DNA from: Niameybacter massiliensis
GTDB taxonomy: Bacteria > Bacillota > Clostridia > Lachnospirales > Cellulosilyticaceae
Reading direction: 5' to 3'
DNA length: 64,000 nt
Assembly (NCBI RefSeq): GCF_001282685.1
Contig: NZ_LN875035.1
Span: 2,918,411 to 2,982,410, forward strand
The translations under genes and the position numbers were made by a program. The notes beneath the pieces are model-generated. The model was not told where the DNA came from and did not search any database. It saw only the letters and a program-made list of their open reading frames with translations. Shown here in pieces: positions 53,845 to 64,000 of the stretch; position 1 is the stretch's first letter; every line of letters begins with the position of its first letter.

Positions 53845-54882
53845 ATGAAAATTAATGTAGAAACGATTAAACTAGGCACACTTTCAGTACAGAAGATCAA
53901 CCTTACCAATGATTTAGGTATGGAATTAGAATGTTTAAACTTTGGTGGTGCTATTACAAAGCTTACAGCACCTGACCGTAATGGTGTATTTGAAAATATT
54001 ATACTTGCTTACAAAAGCTTAGAAGATTATCTAGAAAATCCTTCTTTCTTTGGTACTGTTATTGGACGTACAGCTGGTCGCATCCACAAAGGTCAAGTGA
54101 CTATTGATGGGCAAGTTTATCCTTTAACACCAACTCAAGGCATCCATACACTTCATGGTGGTAAGGAAGGTTTCCACAAAAAACTTTGGGATATTGAAAC
54201 ATTCGAAGCAGAAAATAAAGTAGGGGTACACTTCTCTTATACTAGTGCTGATATGGAAGAAGGTTATCCAGGTAATTTAAATGTAAAATTTACTTATACC
54301 CTTACAAACGAAAATGCTTTAGAAATTTCTTACTGTGCTACAACTGATAAAGATACGGTTGTCAATCTTACTAATCATTCTTACTTCAACTTATCAGGAT
54401 ATATGAAGCAAAATATTGCACCACAAATCCTACAAGTTAGTAGTAACCAAGTTCTAGAATTAGATAATGATAATATTCCTACTGGTACTGTATTAGATGT
54501 AAAAGAACATACTACTTTTGATTTCAATGCACCTCGTGCCATCGGCGTACATATTGAGGATCCATTTATGAATCCACAAAGAGGTTACGACCATCCTTGG
54601 CTTCTTACACCTAATACTTCTGCGTGTGCTAGTCTCTACGATGAAGTATCTGGAAGACAAATGATAGTTTCTACAACTGAGCCTGCTCTTGTTCTTTATA
54701 CAATGAACTTTGCAGATCCATACATGCTAGATAATGATACACTTGCTTCTCCTCGCCGTGCTATTTGCTTCGAAACACAAAAGCCACCTATTGGCCATAA
54801 CGAAAGTTTCAAAGAATATAGCCTTTTAAAAGTAGGTGAAGTATTACACTCTACTACAGAGTATAAATTTACTGTTAGATAA
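53845..54882 (+). CDS. galM: Aldose 1-epimerase (galactose mutarotase)
   Basis: The 345-residue enzyme interconverts alpha and beta anomers of galactose and glucose, supplying alpha-galactose to GalK. The catalytic His residues lie in HTLHGGKEG and TNHSYFNLSG, and the catalytic Glu in ICFETQKPP. GGAGG lies upstream of the ATG. It is co-transcribed with the GH84 gene. Confidence 0.95.
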   Translation: MKINVETIKLGTLSVQKINLTNDLGMELECLNFGGAITKLTAPDRNGVFENIILAYKSLEDYLENPSFFGTVIGRTAGRIHKGQVTIDGQVYPLTPTQGIHTLHGGKEGFHKKLWDIETFEAENKVGVHFSYTSADMEEGYPGNLNVKFTYTLTNENALEISYCATTDKDTVVNLTNHSYFNLSGYMKQNIAPQILQVSSNQVLELDNDNIPTGTVLDVKEHTTFDFNAPRAIGVHIEDPFMNPQRGYDHPWLLTPNTSACASLYDEVSGRQMIVSTTEPALVLYTMNFADPYMLDNDTLASPRRAICFETQKPPIGHNESFKEYSLLKVGEVLHSTTEYKFTVR

Positions 54883-54887
54883 TCAAA

Positions 54888-54932
54888 AAGAATGCCCCTA
54901 AAACATTTACTTAATGTTTTAGGGGCATTCTT
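54888..54932. terminator. Bidirectional terminator between galM and the LacI gene
   Basis: A perfect 20-bp stem with a 5-base loop (54888-54907 with 54913-54932) sits between convergent genes. Confidence 0.92.
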
Positions 54933-54958
54933 ACTTTATAGATTATTTACTTTATAAG

Positions 54959-55984
<1,026 letters not shown>

Positions 55985-56173
55985 TTATATTTTTACACAT
56001 ATATCTCGTATTATATATCCCACGCTTGATCCATAACTATCATCTATCATACTCTATCTTCTTTTATTAGAAGTAAATGACTGCTATGCCCCTAAATAAC
56101 AACTTCTAAACTAAGAGGTCTGTTTATGAAATCATACCACTTTCATATAGTGTCTGACAAGCTATTTTTTACT

Positions 56174-56213
56174 AAAAAAAGCCACAGACTTATATTGTCT
56201 GTGGCATTTTTTT
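56174..56213 (-). terminator. Terminator of the four-permease operon
   Basis: GCCACAGAC/GTCTGTGGC stem with a 7-base loop, followed by a T run on the minus strand. Confidence 0.93.
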
Positions 56214-56233
56214 ATCTGCTGCTTAGTATCTTA

Positions 56234-57268
56234 TTATCCAACGATACCTGAACGCTCTAAACTTTCTACTAAGTTTCTTTGTACGATGAAGTATACAATC
56301 AGTAGCGGAATTAAGAAAATGATTAATGCCGCTTGCTTTGTTGCATCAAATGTAAGCTGGCTTGTTAAGAATACATTGAACTGATCGAAAAGAATAGAGT
56401 TAATTCTATCTCTTTGCTCTGCACCGAATAGACGTTGTAGTACAACACTTAAATATGGTCCATCTGGATGGAAGTAGTTCGTATAGTAAACATCCCCATA
56501 GTTCCATACGAATGAAAGAACACCAACTGTCATAATTGGAGGCATTGCGTTAGGGAACATAATTTTAAAGTATGTACGATAGAAACCACAACCATCAATT
56601 ACAGCTGCTTCTTCAAACTCATTTGGCATAGTAATAAAGAACTGTCTAAAAATGAAGATGAAGAGCCCTTGTTTTACCCCAAATCCTAAAAAGGCTAATA
56701 TATAAAGTACAAATGGTTTATTAATAAGGTCTATTGTCGAACCATTCATAAGTGTAATTAAGCCAAAGATATCAAATTGTTTGAAGTGAAGGTATTGAGA
56801 AATTAATAATGCTTGTGGTGGTACTAAGAATGTAAGTACTACTAAAGCAAATATAATATTTCTACCTTTGAAATCAATTCTAGCAAGTGAGTACCCTGCC
56901 ATTGCACTCATAAATACTTGAATTACAGCCATACTTAATGCGTAAAGAAGTGAAATGATAAGCCCCATAAAGCTTCCACCTAAGGCAATCTTGAAGGCTG
57001 CCTTAAAACTAAGAAGAGAGAACTCTTTTGGAATCCAGATAACGTCAGGGTTACCTAAGTCAGCCATTTCTCCAAAAACTAGTGGGAAAAGTTTTAACAT
57101 AGGATAAAGGATTACAAAACATAATCCTAGTATAAGTGAGTAAAAGCAAAGTTTGTACCCAATACCCATAGCTTCTTTTTTAATACGATAGCCATCCCAT
57201 GGGATCTTTGCACTTTTTAATTCTCTCGCTTTCACAAATCTGTCGTTACTAACTACTTTATTTGCCAT
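56234..57268 (-). CDS. Carbohydrate ABC transporter permease, MalG type
   Basis: The 344-residue protein has six membrane segments and the EAA loop EEAAVIDGCGFYRTYFKIMFP. It is longer than usual MalG proteins because of a cytoplasmic N-terminal extension (about 1-35) and a larger periplasmic loop after the first segment. It overlaps the preceding permease gene by 11 bases and is the last gene of the operon. Confidence 0.9.
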   Translation of the reverse strand: MANKVVSNDRFVKARELKSAKIPWDGYRIKKEAMGIGYKLCFYSLILGLCFVILYPMLKLFPLVFGEMADLGNPDVIWIPKEFSLLSFKAAFKIALGGSFMGLIISLLYALSMAVIQVFMSAMAGYSLARIDFKGRNIIFALVVLTFLVPPQALLISQYLHFKQFDIFGLITLMNGSTIDLINKPFVLYILAFLGFGVKQGLFIFIFRQFFITMPNEFEEAAVIDGCGFYRTYFKIMFPNAMPPIMTVGVLSFVWNYGDVYYTNYFHPDGPYLSVVLQRLFGAEQRDRINSILFDQFNVFLTSQLTFDATKQAALIIFLIPLLIVYFIVQRNLVESLERSGIVG

Positions 57269-58157
57269 AATCTAGTTTCACCACCTTCTTCAAGAACCAG
57301 CTAATAAATACAAGTAATACAATTGCATTAACAATAAAGATAATAGAAAGTGCAGAACCTACACCAATTTTACTCTTAATAAAAGCAAAGTTATGAATTT
57401 CTTTTGTTACTGGTGAGCTTAAGAATAGCTCAACAAGTGTGTAGATTGCTACGAAAAATGTAATGTTTGCTGTTGAAGGAATTGTAACCTTCCAGAATGT
57501 TTCGTATGTCGTTGCACCTTCAATTTTTGCTACTTCATAAAGAGCAGGGCTGATAGATTGAAGACCCGCTAAGAAGATTAAAGTTTGTACCCCTGATTTT
57601 GTAATCAGTGTAAAAATACCTGTTATCGTACTTTGAATAAAGGCTACAACTTCTGGAGGTAATCCAGTAAACTGCAGTATAGACTCCGCAAAAGACGTTT
57701 CAGCAAATACTGCTGTTGTTGCTGCTTGTGTCATCATACCTGTATCAATACTCATCATGCTTACTACAACATCTAATCCAAGAATAATTGGTAAGAAGAA
57801 AATGATACGTACAATAGCTCTTCCTGGGAACTTAGCATTAATAATTAATGCTAAGAACAAGGAGAAGATTACTGTAAGTGGTACATTGATTAACATCTTT
57901 TGATTTTCTTCAACAAGTAGTCTAAGTACTTGAGTATTCTCTGTTGTTACTTCTGTTTTAAATAGATCTATATAGTTCTGTATACCTGAGAATGCTAAAT
58001 TCATCCCTCCAGCTTCCCCTACAGATACATGGTTAAAAGAATAAACTGTTGTGTTAATAATAGGTATTGCAAAGAATGTAATAAACCCGATTATCCAAGG
58101 CAAGATAAAAATAAAGCCGTGTATTTTTCTCTTTGTTGAATATTTTAGTGCTCTCAT
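57258..58157 (-). CDS. Carbohydrate ABC transporter permease, MalF type
   Basis: The 299-residue protein has six membrane segments, starting with FIFILPWIIGFITFFAIP, and the EAA loop YEVAKIEGATTYETFWKVTIP. It pairs with the MalG-type protein just downstream. A loop of about 60 residues between the third and fourth segments (TQAATTAVFAETS) is longer than typical. It follows the DUF5696 gene by 17 bases. Confidence 0.9.
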   Translation of the reverse strand: MRALKYSTKRKIHGFIFILPWIIGFITFFAIPIINTTVYSFNHVSVGEAGGMNLAFSGIQNYIDLFKTEVTTENTQVLRLLVEENQKMLINVPLTVIFSLFLALIINAKFPGRAIVRIIFFLPIILGLDVVVSMMSIDTGMMTQAATTAVFAETSFAESILQFTGLPPEVVAFIQSTITGIFTLITKSGVQTLIFLAGLQSISPALYEVAKIEGATTYETFWKVTIPSTANITFFVAIYTLVELFLSSPVTKEIHNFAFIKSKIGVGSALSIIFIVNAIVLLVFISWFLKKVVKLDYGK

Positions 58158-58174
58158 TTTATATCCTCCCTCAA

Positions 58175-60739
58175 TTATTTAATAATCTCATACCCTACTG
58201 CATCAATTGTACGTCCTTCAACTTGTACTGGATATGGATTGTAGTTTACAAGCACTTTTGTACCATTTGCATACTCTGTTTCAAAGGCACCTGCTTCAAG
58301 CATTCTATGATTTTTAATTTCTCTTGTACCAATTGTATTAAATGCTTCACTGTATTCACTATAAAGTGCTTCCATCTCTGGTTTAAGTGTGTTGTAATCT
58401 ACACTTAAATACTCTCTATATTGTGAATCTTTTAATACATCTTGGTTTGTTGCACTTATTGTAAATTTAGGATAACTACCTACTTCTAAAGCTTGTAATA
58501 AGTAATAATCTTTACTTTCTTTAGACATATTCACATTAAGCGTTGTATACTCTACTAATCCATTCATTACAAGTTGTCTAAATGGAATACTTGAATACAT
58601 TGTTCCATAGTTACTGCTCTCTCTTGAGATATTTACTGCATAATCACAGTAAGGTAATGTATTCATGTTTGGATTGTTAAAGGCTAATACCTTATTCTCA
58701 CTTAACTGAGCTAATCCATTTTCAATCATCACATTTGCTTGTACAGGTGTTAAGATCTCTTCTTCTTTATAATTTGCATAATAAGTATTTGGTACATCAC
58801 CAACTGAAATGTTATTAATTCCTTCTGTACCTTTTACAAAACGATTAACAATATCTCCAAAGAATTTTGGATGCATACGATAAGTAGGTTCAAATTCTGG
58901 TGAATATTTACCTGTTGTGTAATCGTAATCATAAATTGCTACTGGTTTACTATCATAGTTATAAAGACCATGCACTTTTGCACTAAATGGATAACTTGTA
59001 TCTTTGATTGTCATTAAGTCTGTTCCAAAGAAAATTTGATCATTACTAGCTTCTACTGCTTGCACTAATGCGTCAAATTCTTTTTTACTACCATTTTCTT
59101 TTACAAGGCTTGCTTTTGATTGAAGACCTGTTTTCTCTCCACCAAAGAACGCACCTTCATAGTTAAGAACAAGATTCATATCGCTAAGCTCTTCCACTAT
59201 CGCTTGCGCTTGTTCATAAGTAGTCATTGAAATGGTTTTATCATATGGTACCCCAGCAATACGTGCTGGAATAGTAAGTGCGCCAAGCATATCTATATAC
59301 ATTTTTGGCTCAGTTACATAATTTTGTGTTAAACCATGTTTCTCAGTTAAATATTCTTTATAGGTATTTGCCATATCAAAATAGGTTACTGAGTCGTTGA
59401 AAAGTTTATAACGTACTGTATAGTCCATATCAATTTTGCCTGTAGATGCTAAGTATCTACTATCGTTATCACTATATGGTCCCATCAGCTTAACCCTTGA
59501 ATATTGCATTACATCTACAGATGGATAAACCTTGTTGTTTACACTTCCTCCTGTAGAGATATCGTTCGTCCCCAGACGTACATTAACTGTTGCGAGTTCT
59601 GCTCCTGATTCAATAATCCCCATAAATCCATGCGTAGCATTTTCATCTTTGCCATAAGTCATACCAAATACTGGCATATGAATGTCTTCTTTGAATGTTG
59701 GCATTTGATACATTTGATCATAGTATGTATTATCATAAACTGGTCTTGAATATTGTGGGTATGCTGCATTGTAAGAATTTAATTCAAATAATGCCCCAGC
59801 TCCATCAGGAACCATGATATATCCATCTTTAACATCTTCTGAAGATGCGTGTCCAAAAGTAGCATAAGCTTCAATGTTTTGTAATTCGAAATAATCATTT
59901 CCACTTGTACACTCAGAAGTTGGTACATTAATAACTAAGTCTTCTCCATCAAGTGTAACATCTACTACAATTTTAAAGCTTGCAATTTGTGGAATTTCAA
60001 TATCTAAACCAGCAGCCTCATTATCTGCTTTTACCATTTCTTCTGTATAACCAATGATTTGTACCATTTCATTAAGTTGTTTTACAGCACTTGGTGGTAA
60101 AGCTTTGGCATCAACAATTTTAAATCCACCTTTTGTTAAGTCTTTCATATAGACTTTCTTTAAAATGTTTTTGTAGTTTGCAGCTTGTTTATCAGTGATA
60201 GCCCCTTCTTTGGCCTTCTTCTCTATTTCATCATAAAATCTTGAGTTAAGATATTCACTTTCAATATAACTTGGTAATAACTGATCAGGCTTTTTAGTTG
60301 AAGTTTCGAAGTATAAAGTAAGTTTTACCCCATCTTCAATTCGGTCAATACTATAATTACCTGGTTCAATGACGTCTACAAAAGCGTCCCATTCGTTCTT
60401 TTTATTATCTCCACTTAAATAAGAGATCGTTAAAATCGATTTATCCTTGTTATTACTTGGTGCTGCAACTTTACTTGTCCACTCTCTGCCACTTACTTTA
60501 TCTGCTACTCTAATATCAAGTGTATCAGTATCTAAGTGAAGCTCTTTAGTTGCAGATTCTGCAACTAAGAGTTCGCCTTTTTTAATATCTATAGATCCTT
60601 TAACCTCTTTTATCCCTTCTCGTTCAACACTTGCAACTTGTGCTGCTTTAAGTGTTAGGTGAGGAATGACCTTAACTGTTCCTGCTACTAAAACTACTAC
60701 TGCTACCCCTAGAATAATATTACGTATCTTTTTATTCAT
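58175..60739 (-). CDS. DUF5696 protein of a sugar transport operon
   Basis: The 854-residue protein has an N-terminal membrane anchor (about 7-25) and a large extracytoplasmic part. I assign it to DUF5696, seen in Firmicutes next to sugar ABC permeases. The middle (about 300-700) has alternating features like a glycoside hydrolase barrel (MYIDMLGALTIPAR, LVLNYEGAFFGG, QIFFGTDLMTIKD), and the end (VLVNYNPYPVQVEG) resembles the C-terminal beta domain of such enzymes. An enzymatic role is inference. It sits four bases after the Yip1 gene. Confidence 0.7.
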   Translation of the reverse strand: MNKKIRNIILGVAVVVLVAGTVKVIPHLTLKAAQVASVEREGIKEVKGSIDIKKGELLVAESATKELHLDTDTLDIRVADKVSGREWTSKVAAPSNNKDKSILTISYLSGDNKKNEWDAFVDVIEPGNYSIDRIEDGVKLTLYFETSTKKPDQLLPSYIESEYLNSRFYDEIEKKAKEGAITDKQAANYKNILKKVYMKDLTKGGFKIVDAKALPPSAVKQLNEMVQIIGYTEEMVKADNEAAGLDIEIPQIASFKIVVDVTLDGEDLVINVPTSECTSGNDYFELQNIEAYATFGHASSEDVKDGYIMVPDGAGALFELNSYNAAYPQYSRPVYDNTYYDQMYQMPTFKEDIHMPVFGMTYGKDENATHGFMGIIESGAELATVNVRLGTNDISTGGSVNNKVYPSVDVMQYSRVKLMGPYSDNDSRYLASTGKIDMDYTVRYKLFNDSVTYFDMANTYKEYLTEKHGLTQNYVTEPKMYIDMLGALTIPARIAGVPYDKTISMTTYEQAQAIVEELSDMNLVLNYEGAFFGGEKTGLQSKASLVKENGSKKEFDALVQAVEASNDQIFFGTDLMTIKDTSYPFSAKVHGLYNYDSKPVAIYDYDYTTGKYSPEFEPTYRMHPKFFGDIVNRFVKGTEGINNISVGDVPNTYYANYKEEEILTPVQANVMIENGLAQLSENKVLAFNNPNMNTLPYCDYAVNISRESSNYGTMYSSIPFRQLVMNGLVEYTTLNVNMSKESKDYYLLQALEVGSYPKFTISATNQDVLKDSQYREYLSVDYNTLKPEMEALYSEYSEAFNTIGTREIKNHRMLEAGAFETEYANGTKVLVNYNPYPVQVEGRTIDAVGYEIIK

Positions 60740-60743
60740 TCTC

Positions 60744-61370
60744 TCACCACCTTCTAATAAATTCTTGTCCTAATGTTGATATAAAACTAATAACTTGTTC
60801 CATTAAAGAGAAGTAAAGTACACTAATGAAAATAATAACGATTGCAGCAACTGCTGTAGTAATTAATGTAATTACACTCTCTTTAGCTGTATATTCATGT
60901 ACAGTTGTAACACCACAGAATACTAAATAATAGAACCATAACATTCCTACTGCATTAAAAGCAAAGAGTAAACTTGCTTCCTCTAAAATAATAATGTTAC
61001 TGATTGCAATTGTAGCTACTTGGAATAAAAGCATTGGGCAAATCGCATATCCTATAACCATGTAAAGATCTTTGATTTTTCCTTTACCATTACACAAAGT
61101 AGATACACTCCAGTTACTTACAATAAATAGAAGTAATGGTGCTACTGTTAAAACAAAAGTAGCAATACTATTGATTTTATACGCTGGGAAACTATTAACT
61201 ACAAATCCTGTATATTGATTATTTAAAATCATTGCTATTCCATATGCTAAAATTAAAACTGTTGCAAGCCATATGTTACCTTTTCCACGCCATTTAATTT
61301 CATAAAAAGCATCGAATGGGTGAAAAAGCGTATATTTTAGGTATTTAAGCTCTTCTACAACTTTATTCAT
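60744..61370 (-). CDS. Yip1-domain membrane protein
   Basis: This 208-residue protein has five membrane segments and the usual Yip1 start LFHPFDAFYEIKWRGKGN. Yip1 proteins in bacteria have no known function but recur in operons with sugar permeases and DUF5696. It lies between the propeller/TPR gene (13 bases) and the DUF5696 gene (four bases), so all are made together. Confidence 0.82.
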   Translation of the reverse strand: MNKVVEELKYLKYTLFHPFDAFYEIKWRGKGNIWLATVLILAYGIAMILNNQYTGFVVNSFPAYKINSIATFVLTVAPLLLFIVSNWSVSTLCNGKGKIKDLYMVIGYAICPMLLFQVATIAISNIIILEEASLLFAFNAVGMLWFYYLVFCGVTTVHEYTAKESVITLITTAVAAIVIIFISVLYFSLMEQVISFISTLGQEFIRRW

Positions 61371-61383
61371 TTTTACACCCTCC

Positions 61384-62853
61384 TTACATTTTCTGCTTTT
61401 TATAATAGCGCCATTCAGAGAAGATTACCCCGCCTATCACTAATACAAATGTAGCAAAAATCCAACCAAAATGATCTTTAATCCAAATACTTCTGTAGCC
61501 ATTAAATGCTTTAGAATAGTATTCTTGGTTGTCTCCAAGTTTAAAGTAATACATAGCTGTTTCATAATCTTCTTTCATCAGATAGGATTTACCAATGGTT
61601 GAATAAGCCATTTCATAGTTACCATTGATTGCAACAGCATTTAATAAAAGTTCTGTTGCTTTGTCCCACTCACCATTAAAGTAAGCTTCTGAAGCACTAA
61701 GCGCTAATTTACCAAATTCAGTTGGCGCATAAACATACGCTGCTTTCATTTGTTTATCTGTTATAACAAGCTTTTCTCCAAGCCATGCAATAGAAGAAGG
61801 ATCTGCAAATTCACCTTTCATGTAACCTTTACCACCAAAGATGTTCATAAGTTCTCCATCAAAGTTATAAATGAAGATACGTCCTTTTTCTTTATCAAGT
61901 ACTGCATATGTACCATAGTCAGTAAGCGCAATATCTGTAAATTTACTAATACGTGCTACTGATGTTGATGTTGGATCTGTATTTAAATCACCACGTACTT
62001 TCCAGAATCCATTTTCACGAAGTACATTTTCCCCTTTTGGGTTAAATCTAAATACTGCATCTTGTGCACTGCTATCTTGTGTTGTTGCATAAATAAAACC
62101 TTCATCATCAATTTCGATATTGTTGAATGATGGCGCTAAAACTTTTTGCATTTTAGCTTTTTGTTCTTCAGATGCTTGTTGTCTCCAGAAGTAATCAAGT
62201 AAATTTACTTTTGGTTTGTTAACCCCAAAGTATCTTACAAACTCACCATCTTGGTTAAGTTCAATAATCCCTTCAAATCCTGATTGTACAACTACATAGA
62301 TTCTATTGATTCTATCTACTGCAATCTTTGAAGGTTTAAATACAGTTTGTCCAACCATATTTGTTGGTTGATTAATAATTTTCTTAAGTGAAAAGTCTTT
62401 TTCATTTAAGACAACAATTCTTTGGTTACCAGTATCAGCAATATAAATCTCTTCTTCTGGTTCATGTACGAATACACCTTCTGGTGCATTAAGTACAATT
62501 TGTTTTTTTGTTTTTTCGTCAACTGCAATTTTTCCTTCTGCATTACGTACTACTTTAATAGAAGTGATAAGCTCTAAATCTGGATTAAATACATTTACTC
62601 TAGATTCTACGCTATCAACAATATAGATTCTGTCGCCTGATACCGTTACATCATCCATACTTGAAACTTTTACTTCTCCCATACTTCCTTGATCTATCGT
62701 TGTATACAGTTCAAAGAAAGGAATATCTTCAATTACTCTACCCCAATAGTCATACGCGTAATTCATCTCACGTGTGTTTTGTCCATATACAAAACTTGGG
62801 ATACAGAGCATTACTATCAAAAGATAGGCAAAAAAGTTTTTCCCTTTACGCAT
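61384..62853 (-). CDS. Membrane-anchored NHL-like propeller with TPR motifs
   Basis: The 489-residue protein has a signal peptide (about 5-24), six NHL-like propeller blades (about 45-385; examples DRIYIVDSVESRVNVFNP, EEIYIADTGNQRIVVLN, GTYAVLDKEKGRIFIYN), two TPR motifs (about 390-450) and a C-terminal membrane segment (about 462-480). The ATG at 62853 follows GGGGGTGAG and is preferred over the ATG at 62868, which overlaps the upstream stop. Role is unknown; it may bind glycan or act as a scaffold at the transporter. Confidence 0.82.
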   Translation of the reverse strand: MRKGKNFFAYLLIVMLCIPSFVYGQNTREMNYAYDYWGRVIEDIPFFELYTTIDQGSMGEVKVSSMDDVTVSGDRIYIVDSVESRVNVFNPDLELITSIKVVRNAEGKIAVDEKTKKQIVLNAPEGVFVHEPEEEIYIADTGNQRIVVLNEKDFSLKKIINQPTNMVGQTVFKPSKIAVDRINRIYVVVQSGFEGIIELNQDGEFVRYFGVNKPKVNLLDYFWRQQASEEQKAKMQKVLAPSFNNIEIDDEGFIYATTQDSSAQDAVFRFNPKGENVLRENGFWKVRGDLNTDPTSTSVARISKFTDIALTDYGTYAVLDKEKGRIFIYNFDGELMNIFGGKGYMKGEFADPSSIAWLGEKLVITDKQMKAAYVYAPTEFGKLALSASEAYFNGEWDKATELLLNAVAINGNYEMAYSTIGKSYLMKEDYETAMYYFKLGDNQEYYSKAFNGYRSIWIKDHFGWIFATFVLVIGGVIFSEWRYYKKQKM

Positions 62854-62867
62854 CTTACTCACCCCCA

Positions 62868-63755
62868 TTAGTCTTTCATTCCTGATGTTGCCATAGTCTC
62901 AATAACGTTAGATTGAGAAATTACAAAGACAGTAACCGGTACGATCATCATAATTAGCGAAACAACTGATGCTACCCCTGTTCTTGCAATACCCCCTCCA
63001 ATAATTTGAGATAATGAGTAACTAATTGGCTTTAAGTTTTCAGAATAGATAAAGTTACCACCTGTTGCTCCCCAAAGTGTTTGGAAAGATAAGATACAAA
63101 GTGTAATCCAAGCTGGTTTACAAAGTGGAATAATTACAGTCCAGAATACTCTTATTTCACTTGCTCCATCAATCTTAGCTGATTCAATAAGTGCCATTGG
63201 AATCTGAACGATAAAGTTCTTCATCAGATAAAGTCCAAGTGTTGAACCAATAACTGGTAAAATAACTGCCCAATATGTATTAACCATTCCTAACTTACTC
63301 ATGATGATATAGTTAGGTATAGCTGTAACTGATGCGTTAAACATAAGTGCATAAACGATGATATTAGACATCACTTGTGAACCTGGGAACTTATACTTAG
63401 CAAGTGGATACGCTGCCATTGTTCCTAAAAGTACTGTACCAAAGGTTCCAAGTAATGTTATAAGAAGTGTATTAAATATGTATCTTGAAAATGGAACCCA
63501 AGAGTTATTGATAATTGTTGATAAATCATAAAAGTTATTTAAAGTAGGGTTTTGAACAAAGAGTTTTGGTGGGAATAAGAAAATCTCACTCATCGGCTTA
63601 AATGCATTGTTGATTGCATATAAGAGAGGATAAGCACTAAAGAGTGCAAACCCTCCAAGAAGGATCATCAGACCAAGGTCGCCACCAATACTTCTATTTC
63701 TACGTGTAAATTTTCTACTATTAATGGATTGTTTAACTTTTTGTATAACGTTCAT
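62868..63755 (-). CDS. Carbohydrate ABC transporter permease, MalG/LplC type
   Basis: The 295-residue protein has six membrane segments and the EAA loop IESAKIDGASEIRVFWTVIIP. It begins one base after the stop of the upstream permease (TAATATG). GGGG lies six bases before the ATG at 63755; a TTG at 63767 is the alternative. It is the second permease pair in the same operon. Confidence 0.9.
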   Translation of the reverse strand: MNVIQKVKQSINSRKFTRRNRSIGGDLGLMILLGGFALFSAYPLLYAINNAFKPMSEIFLFPPKLFVQNPTLNNFYDLSTIINNSWVPFSRYIFNTLLITLLGTFGTVLLGTMAAYPLAKYKFPGSQVMSNIIVYALMFNASVTAIPNYIIMSKLGMVNTYWAVILPVIGSTLGLYLMKNFIVQIPMALIESAKIDGASEIRVFWTVIIPLCKPAWITLCILSFQTLWGATGGNFIYSENLKPISYSLSQIIGGGIARTGVASVVSLIMMIVPVTVFVISQSNVIETMATSGMKD

Positions 63756-63756
63756 A

Positions 63757-64000
63757 TTAATCCCCAACCCTTCTCAGCATTTTTTGAACGATGATATTGG
63801 CTATTAACATAACGAAGAATAATACTGTCGCAATAGCACTTGCATATCCCATTTCAAATCTTACATTACCGTAGTCATGTAAGTGAGTAAGAATGGTATG
63901 ACCTGCATAATCTACTGATGGGAATCCCGCAAGCTCAATAGATATAGCTGATACAGATAGTGAGTTTGTAATCTGCATTACCGCACCGAACATAAGCTGT
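63757..64000 (-). CDS. Carbohydrate ABC transporter permease, C-terminal part, cut by window edge
   Basis: About 81 C-terminal residues are visible, with two membrane segments and the usual sugar-permease ending (LFFVMLIANIIVQKMLRRVGD). The frame stays open to position 64000, so the 5' end lies outside. A methionine at 63993 is internal. It pairs with the next permease. A binding protein may be encoded further right. Confidence 0.8.
   Translation of the reverse strand, partial: QLMFGAVMQITNSLSVSAISIELAGFPSVDYAGHTILTHLHDYGNVRFEMGYASAIATVLFFVMLIANIIVQKMLRRVGD

Overview
The window is AT-rich DNA of a low-GC Gram-positive anaerobe, most likely class Clostridia. I infer a relative of Lachnospirales, possibly near Cellulosilyticum, but this is a guess from gene content and codon style, not a database match. 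Supporting signs are a fused AdhE with a Rex-type operator, an agr peptide-signalling locus, lipoprotein sugar transport systems, strong GGAGG-type ribosome sites and hairpin/T-run terminators nearly everywhere. There is no rRNA, tRNA, CRISPR array, phage or transposase gene.

Layout. 1-3.2 kb: adhE behind a promoter that carries a Rex site. 3.2-6.1 kb (minus): a complete agr locus in the order agrA-agrC-agrD-agrB, including a 47-codon agrD. A 50-residue orphan peptide lies divergently beside it. 6.4-13.3 kb (minus): lipoprotein with propeller-like and solute-binding parts, two sugar-type permeases, a long coiled-coil HlyD adaptor and a MacB-like membrane protein, with no ATPase. A divergent two-component system (13.5-15.5 kb) probably controls it. 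15.5-24.3 kb (minus): housekeeping and stress genes (PP-loop ligase, HAD phosphatase, TraB/GumN protein, XRE regulator with DUF3169 protein, small kinase, Nudix, MATE, PHP phosphatase, YibE/F). 24.5-26.0 kb: alkaline phosphatase with a five-unit Pho box. 26.9-30.9 kb: CstA with a LytS/LytR-type pair and candidate LytTR boxes. 31.0-33.5 kb (plus): LemA, TPM protein and a D-2-hydroxyacid dehydrogenase. 33.5-37.8 kb (minus): MoxR-DUF58-transglutaminase operon. 37.9-43.8 kb (minus): a compact cellulose-synthase-like operon (GH8-like, degenerate GGDEF, small membrane protein, GT2 synthase, BcsB-like). 44.1-47.8 kb: TM2-like protein, proline-repeat DUF305 protein, GNAT and a second MATE. 47.8-48.3 kb: a strongly structured intergenic segment with a 287-base imperfect palindrome. 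48.3-54.9 kb: galactose and amino-sugar cluster (galT, galK, cytoplasmic-looking GH84, galM) and a LacI regulator. 56.2-64 kb (minus): operon with four sugar-type permease genes, a DUF5696 protein, a Yip1 protein and a propeller/TPR membrane protein, running off the right edge.

How they fit together. The right third reads as uptake and breakdown of galactose- and GlcNAc-containing glycans. Two separate loci join sugar-ABC permeases to propeller-like proteins and lack their own ATPase, so a shared housekeeping ATPase is likely. The least familiar items are these propeller-coupled transport loci, the Gram-positive Bcs-like operon with a dead-looking GGDEF domain, the agr locus with its neighbouring peptide, and the structured segment at 47.8-48.3 kb.
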